Positions 24,401-34,478 of a DNA stretch of 64,000 nt are shown one piece after another. The notes under the pieces were generated by a model that did not search any database, was not told where the DNA came from, and was given only the letters and a program-made list of their open reading frames with translations. Each line of letters begins with the position of its first letter. Positions within the stretch are counted from its first letter, which is position 1. A program made the position numbers and the translations under genes. Source of the DNA: Membranipora membranacea (Eukaryota > Bryozoa > Gymnolaemata > Cheilostomatida > Membraniporidae); the NCBI GenBank assembly GCA_914767715.1, contig OU612071.1, positions 2,232,001-2,296,000 on the forward strand, read 5' to 3'.

Positions 24401-27400
24401 ATAGAGACGCTTGCTTGCCTTCTCCACAGTTAGAGCAGTATTCTCTGTAAAGTCAAGTTTGGGAGTTAGGATTGTCCCGAGATATTTGTACTTGACTACT
24501 CGTTCGATTACGCTTTGGTGAATAGTGACTGGGTCTGGAGTTGGGTTGTGACGCTGATTTGTAAATAGGAGCTCTTTGGCCTTATTGGAGTTTATGGTAA
24601 GGTGGCTATCGTCACACCATTTAGCTATTCTGTCAACTTCCGATTGTAGTTGGGAGTTGTCTCCTCGGTTCAAGCATTCAAGGATGATTGTATCATCTGC
24701 GTATTTTATGATATGTGTGTTTGGCAGTGTAGCAGACATAGCCTCAACATAGAGAGAGAATAATATAGGGCTCAGCACACAGCCCTGGGGACTGCCCACT
24801 GAGGTGCTGATGGATTGCGATTTTCGACCAGCGGCAACAACGGTCTGAGATCTGTTTGTAAGGAAGCTGTGAACCCAGCGGATAATATTACCATTTATTC
24901 CTTTAGCATGCATTTTATCTACTAGTATAGATGGATCGATAGTGTTGAAGGCACTGCTAAAGTCGATAAACACCGCCCTGACGTAGTTCTTAGCGCCACT
25001 GTTCAGATGTTCTTAGATGATGTCTAGAAGCACAAGCAATGCGTCATCGGTCCCTCTGTTCGATCTGTAAGCAACCTGATTTACATCTGAGATTTTTGTG
25101 GTAATGTATGGAGCTATGAGATTTTCTAGAAATTTGGCTATTATAGATGTGAGCGCTATTGGACGGTAGTTTTTCGATTCATTGGCACCTGGAATTTTTC
25201 GGTACGGGTGATATCATTGCACTTTTCAAGATTTGCGGCACAGTAGATGAGCGGATGGACAGGTTAAAAAGATTACAAATAGGTTGGGCCAGTGAGTCAG
25301 CAAGCGTTTTAAGCACTCTACCACTGATTTCATCAGGGCCTGTACTCTTATTAGTGTCAAAATTCTTGAGTACGTTGTACACTTGATCAAAAGAAAAAGG
25401 ATTGAAATCAATATCAGCATCAGGTAAGCTAGGTATATCAATAGCACGTTCAAATCTACAGAAAAAATCATTTAACTTATCAGCATCGACAGAGCATTCT
25501 TTACGTTCATTATTCATTTTAAGCAAGGACTTGAGTGGTGGAATCAGTCTGTCTATGGTCTTTGGCAGGTGAGATGCGACCTCACAGAGCAGCTCAGCAT
25601 GCCTCAACATATTGTGATCACGAACCAAAGACCAGACTTAATTGTTTGGTCTGACAAAGAAAAAGCACTGATGGAATTGACGGTGCCTTGGGAAGAAAAT
25701 ATCTCATACGCGCATGAGAGAAAACTAACAAGATACGAAGATCTGGTCACACAATGCCAGGACAAAGAATGGAATTGCGAATTATTTGCAGTTGAAGTTG
25801 GCTGCCATGGATTCATGGCTAGATCAGCTACCAAACTTCTGACTAGAGTTGGGCTTTCAGGAAGAGCACTCAAACAAGCCACAAAAAGCATAGTACATGA
25901 GGCAGAAAGCGCATCTGCATGGATTTGGCAACAGCACTGTGTGAAGACAAAAGCTAAGTAATCCTATGACTTGTAAGCTGGGATTTGTTTTGTGGAGTTG
26001 GCCAGCATTTAATTCCTTTTGTTATAATCCTTGTTAGGATTAGAATGAGGGGATTAAGTGATGATAAGCAAACTGCGTGGGGTAGAAGGCTAAGCAAGAT
26101 TATGCCTTTAAAACTCGAATTAAAGTAGTTTAATCTCTGCAGGGTGAAAAATCAAAGTGAGTCTGAGTCAGATCTAAGGTATTACAAACATAGGATTAAA
26201 AGCTTGGCCATCGCATAAAAGGCAGGCAGAGCGAGACAGGAGATCACAGTCAGCCCACTGGCTGTAGCGCAAACAAGTCGTCTCTCTGACTTGTGTATGA
26301 GTTGTACTATGCTCAATGTGGTGAATTTGAGTAGTGAACGAGTGGCACCAGGGGCGGGTGCCTTGACGATAGCGACTTTGCGCCGATGAGTTGATGGAAA
26401 GCAAACCTCCATGCACTGGTTTGGCTTAGAGTATAAGCATGAGAGTGATGGGCGAACATTGTTGCACTGAAACAATGAAGAGTTGGCAGCCTCCCTGGTT
26501 GCGCAACAGCGTAAACACACTAATTATGTCAAACCACCGAAACTTACAAAATGTACTGAGGGATCGAGGAGATTGATTGAGATGCTCAGCAACACACAGA
26601 GGTGGCTTCATGCTGCTGGGGCCGGCCATGAGGAGGTTGTACTAGAGAAGGCCTCGAAACAGCGTTTGACTCATGGTTTCTAGCTGAAGACCTGTGTGTT
26701 GTGCAGTGGTACACGCACCACTGTATGTTGTATCTCTGCAACCAATTATATTATCTAATATCAATTTCCAACAGTAATAAGATACCACTGTATGTAACTA
26801 CATAGTAGCAATATTCTTGTGGGTTTCCTGTGTCCATGTCTTACAACTATCGTGATGATTGCAATATATTTTCAGATTCAGTTGGCCAGCGTTCAGATAC
26901 TGTAAACAGAGTGATCAACCTCTCTGATCTTGATTCTGTACTAACCATTAGTGATGATGATCTCCATACTATTAATGGTAAGACACACCCATCATTCGAA
27001 TGTTTCACAGGGAAGATAGTCATTGACTTGGTAGCAGCCAAATCAAAAATAATCTCATGCAATTTGGGCTTCATCTTACATTGTTCAATTGCAACTCTTT
27101 TTTGCTGCCACACCGCCAACAATGGTTCGTTATTGGCTCTCGCTTTAGACTGCGGCCCGCTGTGGTGATTTTCCCCTTTTTGAGTTTAAATATAATATGC
27201 ATGAAGTTTAGTTCAATGCAGCAGTTGTCCTCTTCTTGTCAGTGAGGCTGCATCTCCAAAATATTATACATAAATTATAATTCAAAATGGCAGCCCTCAT
27301 GCAAAAAGAAAAGTTTTCGCAAGGGAAAGGAAAAAGCAAGGAAACATGGTAAGTTCAGTCAGTTCACTGACCTAAATGGGTTGCCAACATGTGTTGGGGG

Positions 27401-29944
27401 TACTGTTAGTATATGCACTTGCATACTGTTAGCTTATGCACTTGCATTTTGCATTTAGGTTTGAAATCAAATGCTAAGACAGAAATATCTGTGAACAGGC
27501 CTGTCGGCAGGTCGGCAAAGTTCCGGCGCCGATTTAAAAGGTTGACACAGGACTCTTAATTAGACGAAGACCTTTCATATCTTTTCAATTATAGGGAGGC
27601 GCTTAAATAGCTTAAACCAACCACATCAAAATGCTCCTTTCAAAATCAACAGTGTGTGCCTGGATAAATAATAAAGCTTAGATGTGAGTTCAGTGGTGAG
27701 AAACTTACCCTAAGAGCATGTTGCCACTGATGATAAATCTTTGACTTGGACTCGTAAATCCCAGCCAGAGCACTCAGATGTGACTGCTGTGATTCAAAAT
27801 CCCTGATTCCTCTCTGCATGTAGCTTTCCTGGAATAAGCTCTTAATCCTCTGTATCTTCAATTAAAAGGAATGAACAAAATCTTTTTTTCTTTTTGTTTG
27901 CAACCGAGATATCCCAACTGAGAACAAATTTGAATCATACTCTTTTAAAGATTGGCAAACTAAAAATCTATACATACATAAATTTGTAGATTTTATTTAT
28001 TTTGAGAGATCAACACTGCTAAGGATTACTTTTTTAGTTATCATTTTAGTAGTTTCACTTTGTAACTAATCAAGGTAAGTCAAAAAAGGTAAGCTACCAC
28101 CTTTTTGGCATTTTATTATTGTAAAAGCTCTTTTCATTGGCCTAATCTTAGTATTTGTCTGCTTTCCTTTTCAGTTGTATTTCGGATGTGAAATGTACAA
28201 GTTTTTAGATTAAGTTTTGTCCAATAAACTTCCTTACATAGAATATAAAAGTCAGCACACTGTTATATAGATGCCTTATTAGCTCAAACACATCCGGATA
28301 TATGACATTCACTGCATTATTTTAACCACTTTCCATTTTTTGAGAAAACAAAAAACTGAGAAGTATCAATATCCAGATATGCATATAAAGATTCCAATCC
28401 TAATTTCTCTTTTTCTTCTTATAGTTTTACACAGAATAATGAGGACCTCAATCAGAGTTCGTTCTATATGAAATACGTCTCACGCCTAACTGGACTTGAT
28501 TTTACCGTACCTAAAAAGATAACATCAATTTACACTATCCCTTATGGCAGATAAGCAATTTACAATGAGAGTACTTCTCACCTACCTTTGCATTGAATGC
28601 TCTTTCTGAACTTTTCTTGTATTTCTGAACCTCCGAATCTGTCCTACGGCCTTCCATATTAAAGATTGCTTGCAGCTGCTGTTCTGGTGTTAGATTATCT
28701 AATAAAGCCTTCACAGTGTCAGTGTGACCTCCGTGTGATGCCCCGTCTAAAGCTGTCATACCATCCTTATCCTTTATAGAGATGAGCTGCAGCCACTGAT
28801 CTGGTGTTAGATTATCTAATAAAGCCTTCACAGTGTCAGTGTGACCTCCGTGTGATGCCCCGTCTAAAGCTGTCATACCATCCATATTCTCTATAGAGAT
28901 GAGCTGCAGCTGCTGATCTGGTGTTAGATTATCTAATAGAGCCCTCACTGTTTCTGTGTGACCTTTCCGTGATGCCCCGTATAAAGCTGTCCAACCATCC
29001 TTATCCTTTATAGAGATGAGCTGCAGCCGCTGATCTGGTGTTAGATTATCTAATAAAGCCTTCACAGTGTCAGTGTGACCTCCGTGTGATGCCCCGTATA
29101 AAGCTGTCCAACCATCCTTATCCTTTATAGAGATGAGCTGCAGCCGCTGATCTGGTGTTAGATTATCTAATAAAGCCTTCACAGTGTCAGTGTGACCTCC
29201 GAGTGATGCCCCGTCTAAAGCTATCATACCATCCGTATCCTTTATAGAGATGAGCTGCAGCCGCTGATCTGGTGTTAGATTATCTAATAAAGCCTTCACT
29301 GTGTCTGTGTGACCTCTCTGTGATGCCCTGTATAAAGCTGTCATACCATCCATATACTCTATAGAGATGAGCTGCAGCTGCTGATCTGGTGTTAGATTAT
29401 CTAATAAAGCCTTCACAGTGTCAGTGTGACCTCCCCATGATGCCCCGTATAAAGCTGACCAACCATCCGTATCATTTATAGAGATGAGCTGCAGCCGCTG
29501 ATCTGGTGTTAGATTATCTAATAAAGCCTTCACAGTGTCTGTGTGACCTCTCAGTGATGCCCTGTATAAAGCTGTCATACCATCCATATACTCTATAGAG
29601 ATGAGCTGCAGCTGCTGATCTGGTGTTAGATTATCTAATAAAGCCCTCACTGTGTCTGTGTGACCTCCCCATGATGCCCTGTATAAAGCTGTCCTACCAT
29701 CCGTATCCTCTATAGAGATGAGCTGCAGCTGCTGATCTGGTGTTAGATTATCTAATAAAGCCCTCACTGTGTCTGTGTGACCTTCCCATGATGCCCTGTA
29801 TAAAGCTGTCCTACCATCCGTATCCTCTATGGAGATGAGCTGCAGCCGCTGATCTGGTGTTAGAGTATCTAATAGAGCCTTCACTGTGTCTGTGAGACCT
29901 TCCTGTGATGCAAGTAATAAAGACTCTGATAAGCCAAGATCCAT
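18483..29944 (-). CDS. Ankyrin repeats + GlnD/DUF294-like nucleotidyltransferase + TPR protein, one frame break
   Basis: Exons 29944-28586 (453 codons), 27855-27709 (49 codons) and 21324-18483 join at phase 0. The start ATG at 29944 has an in-frame stop just upstream. Domains: about 11 ankyrin repeats of 39 residues (1-430); a basic linker (IQRIKSLFQESYMQRG); a nucleotidyltransferase motif GIGSLGRGEATPYSDIEYLF near residue 620, the GS...D.E signature of polymerase-beta-fold enzymes as in GlnD and DUF294 proteins; an alpha-helical C-terminal part of that domain; then TPRs from about residue 980 (NYKQALELYQRL, LREAKKAYELALEHS, ANKHYTAALKVYHEN). The last exon is 2842 nt, one base more than a multiple of three: the frame hits TGA at 19021, and one base further on reopens as VETTDDAEKPEDIDQWYHTA to the end. 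The substrate of the transferase is unknown. A signalling or innate-immune scaffold is possible, but that is speculation. Confidence 0.8.
19021..19040 (-). other. Single-base frameshift in the nucleotidyltransferase-TPR exon
   Basis: Upstream, the frame reads ...LLPEDDLLRL and then TGA. The frame displaced by one base reads on as DCDVETTDDAEKP and into TPRs. No GT-AG intron can bridge it. The exon length is 3n+1, so exactly one extra base explains the break. It may be a sequencing error, an allele or a true lesion. Confidence 0.75.
22190..25961 (+). pseudogene. Non-LTR retrotransposon with restriction-like endonuclease (R2/HERO-like), broken
   Basis: The reverse transcriptase starts around 22290 (QKAGIPGFPGCLEH), changes frame near 22345, then VIWLDLANAYGSVPH, GIPMGCAISPLLF and the FMDD box in MRAFMDDITIISP, to about 22849. 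After another frame break, 22945-23676 is the thumb/linker (MPRILWPLTVYDV), and 23673-23930 has a C...H..C knuckle (CAEFSAKGTLRHILSNC). Then the copy is interrupted by an antisense LINE. It resumes at about 25565 with the endonuclease domain: RPDLIVWSDKEKALMELTVP (the PD..(D/E)..K-like core), then VEVGCHGF and the AWIWQQH tail. This domain order (RT, CCHC-like, restriction-like endonuclease) is that of site-specific-type LINEs such as R2, NeSL and HERO. Several frameshifts make it inactive. Confidence 0.8.
23985..25565 (-). pseudogene. APE-type (CR1/Jockey-like) LINE reverse transcriptase, nested antisense
   Basis: Minus strand, from about 25565 down to 24023. The linker LPKTIDRLIPPLKSLLKMNN is followed by NKSTGPDEISGRVLK, then a one-base frame change near 25190, NYRPIALTSIIAKFLENLI, an in-frame TAA at 25013-25015, AVFIDFSSAFNTIDPSIL, GSPQGCVLSPILFSLYVEA, the catalytic box IIKYADDTIILE and VVKYKYLGTILTPKLDF, to the stop at 24023. 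The YADD box is intact, and only two lesions are seen within the RT, so it is relatively young. The endonuclease N-terminus is absent (5' truncation). It splits the host LINE exactly between its zinc knuckle and its endonuclease, which orders the two insertions. Confidence 0.85.
26157..26530. repeat. Dispersed repeat, copy 2 (copy 1 at 17885-18215)
   Basis: It follows the 3' end of the restriction-like-endonuclease LINE and shares ordered patches with 17885-18215. It may be part of that LINE's 3' untranslated region or a separate family. Confidence 0.4.
26664..26740 (+). repeat. About 70-bp direct repeat of 22193-22262
   Basis: GACTCATGGTTTCTAGCTGA, continuing through AGACCTGTGTGTTGTGCAGTGG and CACCACTGTATGTTGTATC, is present at both places in the same orientation with two or three differences. 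The repeats bracket the endonuclease LINE. Confidence 0.8.
28680..29915 (-). repeat. 117-bp coding tandem repeat (ankyrin array)
   Basis: About eleven head-to-tail units of 117 bp, each encoding GHTDTVKALLDNLTPDQ.LQ plus LISI.D.DG.TAL..AS (39 residues). The units are nearly identical in DNA as well as protein, including many silent sites, which points to recent amplification or gene conversion. The variable residues sit at the ends of the inner helices (WEG, WGG, LRG, QRG, HGG, RKG). Confidence 0.92.
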
Positions 29945-31075
29945 TATTCTGCTCCGTCAAGTAGGTGGTTCTTATGTCTGATACCTAAATAACATAAATT
30001 TCAATGATTATAATGAGCAGCATTCAAGAGTAAATATCAGTGCAGATTTCAAAGGTTCATCTACAGATGGTTGTTTTGAGTTGATCTGTGGAGTTCTCTT
30101 GTCATAATTCAGTGCCAGAAAGGAGGGAGAGAAGTTTTATATAAATCACAATCCAGTCATCCACACAAACCTTGATTTTGGATTGCGACTCAATACCAAC
30201 TCCTGTTACTACACTATTCAGTCTTATTACGTTACATACAATTAGGTCCTTACTGTATATTGCGGCATTTCACAAATCTATGAATGGAATTTGTTTATGA
30301 CTGAGAAGAATTTTCCAAGATGAATGTGGCAAAGTTACATTGTTGTTGAAACTAAGGGTTTTAGAATAACTGATACAACTAAACTCAATACAATCAATAG
30401 AACAGGCTCACCTCAAATCACTGTTACAAATGTCTGAGATCTCATCAGTACAGAGCTATCAGTGGATTGTCCTCTCTACTAGCCACCAGCCTTTTGGTTG
30501 ACTCTACAAGTAATATAATTCTCATATGAGCAATCTAGCTGTCTTCATGAGTATACATATTGCACAGTAAACAGTCATAAGTAGAGTCGCACTCCCAATC
30601 TTGCCTTCTTCGTTTTTTCTTTGCTTTTTAGGTTTGGTCTACTTTTGTTGTTGGTTTTTGGTGTTTTTGTCTGGATCCATAATATGAAATAATAATATAT
30701 AAATATGTAGTTGGTACAAAGGTATTATATGATTCCTCGGTACGAAATATGATAGTAGTCTGTTTGCCGCTACGTGACTGACAGGTTTCTGGCTACTTCA
30801 CGTTATTTATACCTTTGTATTCCAGCAGCATGTAAAAATGGGAGTTGCCTTCATTTATGTGTGGTGGGGCAACTCCAAAGTAATACATGATGCCTTTTAG
30901 AATCAGGGAGGGTGGGAGAGGTGGAGCTTGCATCCAACAAAATTGACCAATCAGAGCTCAGTATTTGCTCTCAATCCATACTTGCCAACCTGTACGCATA
31001 AAGTGTTTATGTGCGCTTATTTGACACTAATTGAGTTTTAAACGCAAAACGCTAGCTGAAAGCATGGAAGCGCGA
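29945..31075. other. Upstream region of the ankyrin gene with dispersed repeats
   Basis: No gene seen. 30812-30905 repeats a segment of the 9177-9891 element (CTTTGTATTCCA, then ATGTAAAAATGGGAGTTGCC, then TTTATGTGTGGTGGGG and AACTCCAAA). 30981-31067 recurs at 56417-56503 (GTACGCATAAAG and CGCTTATTTGACACTAATTG). A promoter for the ankyrin gene is expected here but I cannot place it. Confidence 0.5.
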
Positions 31076-32430
31076 CAACTTGGCCCGAGCCAAACTTGGC
31101 CCGAGCCAAACATGGCCCGAGCCAAACTTGGCCCGAGCCAAACTTGACCCGAGCCAAACTTGGCCCGAGCCAAACTTGGCCCGAGCCAAACTTGGCCCGA
31201 GCCAAACTTGGCCGCAATTAGTAAAACTTGGCCCCATGCAAGAAAACTTGGCCCCAAATATAAAACATGGCCCCAATTAGTGAAACCTGGCCCCAAGTAC
31301 TGGAACTTGGCCCCAATTAGTAAAACCTGGCCCCAAGTACTGGAACTTGGCCCCAAATAGTAAAACTTGGCCCCAAATATGAAACTTGGCCCCAAATATG
31401 AAACTTGGCCCCATATACTGAAATTTGGCCCGAATTAGTAAAACTTGGCCCAAATATGAAACTTGGCCCCAAATATGAAACTTGGCCCCATATACTGAAA
31501 CATGGCCCCAAGTAGTAAAACTTGGCCCTCAGTACTGAAACTTGGCCCCAATTAGTAAAACTTGGCCCCATGCAATGAAACTTGGCCCCAAGTAGTAAAA
31601 CTTGGCCCCAAATATAAAACTTGGCCCCAAATAGTAAAACTTGGCCCCAAATATGAAACTTGGCCCCATATACTGAAACTTGGCCCCAAGTAGTAAAACT
31701 TGGCCCTCAGTACTGAAACTTGGCCTCAATTAGTAAAAATTGGCCCCGTGTAATGGAACTTGGCCCAAAGTAGTAAAACTTGGCCCTCAGTACTGAAACT
31801 TGGCCTCAATTAGTAAAAATTGGCCCCGTGCAATGGAACTTGGCCCCAAGTAGTAAAACTTGGCCCCAAATATAAAACTCGGCCCCAAGTAGTAAAACTT
31901 GGCCCCATATACTGAAACTTGGCCCCAAGTAGTAAAAATTGGCCCTCAGTACTGAAACTTGGCCTCAATTAGTAAAACTTGGCCCCATGCAATGAAACTT
32001 GGCCCCAAATATAAAACTCGGCCCCAAGTACTGAGACTTGGCCCCAATTAGTAAAACTAGGCCCCAAATATAAAACTTGGCCCCATGTACTGAAACTTGG
32101 CCCCAATTAGTAAAACTTGGCCCCTCATATAAAACTTGGCCCCATGGAATGAAACTTGGCCCCAATTAGTAAAGCTTGGCCCCGGTTAGTAAAACTTGGC
32201 CCCAAATATGAAACTTGGCCCAATTAGTAAAACTAGGCCCCAAATATAAAACTTGGCCCCATGTACTGAAATTTGGCCCCAATTAGTAAAACTTGGCCCC
32301 TCATATAAAACTTGGCTCCACGGAATGAAACTTGGTCTCAATTATGAAATCTTGGCCCCAAATATAAGACTTGGCCCCATGAAATGAAACTTGGCCCCAA
32401 ATAGTTAAACTTGGCCCATAATATAAAACC
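31076..32430. repeat. 1.35-kb minisatellite built on AAACTTGGCCCC
   Basis: The first 140 bp are about eight copies of a 16-bp unit (CCGAGCCAAACTTGGC). The rest is about 60 copies of a roughly 20-bp unit: a constant 12-mer AAACTTGGCCCC followed by a variable 8-mer drawn from a small set (AATTAGTA, AAATATGA, ATATACTG, AAGTAGTA, TCAGTACTG, ATGCAATG). Long open frames on both strands are a by-product of the repeat and are not genes. Confidence 0.95.
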
Positions 32431-34478
32431 TAGCCCAAGGTGTTGTACTTTCAATTAAAAAGAACAAACATAACAATGTTTCATTACAATTTCACATCGA
32501 GACAACAAAATGTTATAATATAATAAATGAATATAATAAGCACTATTTTAATATGTAATATCAAACTCTGTTTACAGGCCCGGGACTTCTCTGTTCCTCT
32601 TTCACAGTGAGAAGAGATGGAAACACTTTATAAAACCAGGATTCAACCAAAGTAAATTACGTTGACATCATATGTGCGCAGCAATTCCATTTTACATCTT
32701 GCATGAGATCAAGGAGACGTGACGGTAACTCCACCTGTTTGTGAGTGATAACTCTGGGTAATGAAGAATGGGCTGATCTTTTATATATCCGATATCAAAA
32801 TATATGTTACCTCTCATGTTGTACGACGACTGGGGAAATTGATCTGCAAATCTGTTATAATATGACAGTGCATTATCATCCACTATTTAGGCTGTATTTA
32901 GTGATTGGTCATCCAAATCTGATATATGCTCTACTGGATACTTAATATCTTCCACTCCTGAGGTTGGATAGAGAACACTCAGTCCTGACAGACTATGAGC
33001 CCAATTGCTATGAATGACACATTGCAACAGTTATGGGGATCTGACTAGCTATCAGCTTATCAGCTATATGTGATACCATAGTATCTTCCAATCACATAGG
33101 GTGATATCCAGATTGATGGATGTAGATCCTCGGTAAGCCAATCTGCAATATGTGATACCGCAGAATCTTCTACTCTCATAGGGTTGTACAGCGATTGCTG
33201 GGTGCCAATCTGTTGAAGATTGTCTTGCTGCAAGTGGACTATAGTGTAGGAGTTTCTTGTACAAATTTTCACCTGCCCAGTTCCTATTATGAAAGACTGT
33301 TCTACAATATGACCTGGCGATGCAGCTAATTAGTCACGTCATTGACACTATATTTTATATTTCTATTTCTATATTTTCATCTTGATAAAATGAGCTTCAA
33401 TGTGGCATATATTAAGTATTACAGACAAAATCAACCTAAATAAATAGTCCATATAATAAGCTGCAATAAACATGAACATGCTAATTGTTTACGCATTTCT
33501 GGTCTGCTTACTGTATGTATATTTCTGGAGTTATCTGTGTTATGCTTATAAGAAGGCAATTCTGAATTCAAACAACAGCCACAGTATTTTGGTTTGTGAT
33601 AATTGCATCATACAATTTTTTGCAAACCTGTGAACTTGCCATGCCAACAAGGGTTACATATTGCTCATGTTTGCATGCTTACTCAGGAATGAAAGCTAAA
33701 TGTGTTCTAACCAAGAGTTATTTACGGTTGATGGTGAAATGCAAATTTTTAAAATAAATGATCATGATGGTGATTTGTAAACAACACAAGGAATGATGAA
33801 AGTGATTTGTAGCTTAAAGTTTGGTTATTCATAGATCTATGCATTCTGATTGTAATGGCATGTTTCATTTCACCTTACATTATAAATGGAAAGTTGGCTG
33901 GACTCCATATATTATAGTGCGTAGAGGCCTAACTCTGCAACCTAGCCACATCAGCATTTCAAGCCCTTTGAGAAATTTGTAGAGTATTATTATGTCAAAA
34001 AGTTATGTAAAGTTAAAACACACTCCATCTTGTTCTCACTGTCGACCTGGTACAGAAAATAAATGGAAAATATCAAACAGTTTATACGCGCAAAGTGTTG
34101 CTAGGGTTATCTGGTACCAAATGTTAACACCCAACTACTTGATGTAGTCAGTAGGATGCTTTCATTTTTCTTGTTATTCTATTCATTACTTGGGCAACAT
34201 CCACTTCAGTAAACAAACTATAATTATTCTTACTGGATTATATGCTTTGATTGTGTTATTTGGAGTTTTCATCTCATCTCCGAAAATATGACTACTCCTT
34301 TGGCTATCAGTTTCTATGAAATTTGGCCTTATAAGCTCCCCTTTAATATTTAGCTAATCCATGAGAAAAAAAAACAGAAATTTGATAGTAGGGAGTTAAT
34401 CATCTGACAGATTATTGCATTTCTTAGCAACAATTGACACACTGAGAAAGAGGAGGTGAACTCTGGCTAGAGAGCAAT
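32431..34478. other. No gene recognised
   Basis: AT-rich sequence between the minisatellite and the USP gene. The only structure seen is an approximate direct repeat of about 83-bp period at 33066-33185 (TATGTGATACC..AG.ATCTTC). Frames of about 70 codons over it show no known domain. Confidence 0.5.

Larger units (their letters stand above)
21781..27532. mobile_element. 5.75-kb element with about 260-bp terminal inverted repeats, in an intron
   Basis: The left end (21781 to about 22065) and right end (about 27285-27532) are inverted copies: GGCGGTGCCGGAACTTTGCC at the left, GGCAAAGTTCCGGCGCCGA at the right, continuing through GACAGGCCTGT, AATGCAAGTGCATA, ACATGTTGGCAACCCATTTA and ACTTACCATGTTTCCTTGC. 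The flanks share TTTAAAA (21774-21780 and 27533-27539), a likely 7-bp target duplication, or TTAA if the ends are set slightly differently. No DDE transposase is visible inside. The interior is filled by retrotransposons. The whole sits in the second intron of the ankyrin-nucleotidyltransferase gene. Confidence 0.75.

Noticed and set aside
26830-27168. Plus-strand frame MSMSYNYRDDCNIFSDS as a gene
   Set aside because: No recognised domain. It lies inside the TIR element, and an equally long frame is open on the other strand.
31027-32165. Overlapping open frames on both strands rich in GPSF.W/GAKF peptides
   Set aside because: They follow directly from a stop-poor 20-bp minisatellite whose three-unit length is 60 nt. 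There is no start context, splice signal or domain.
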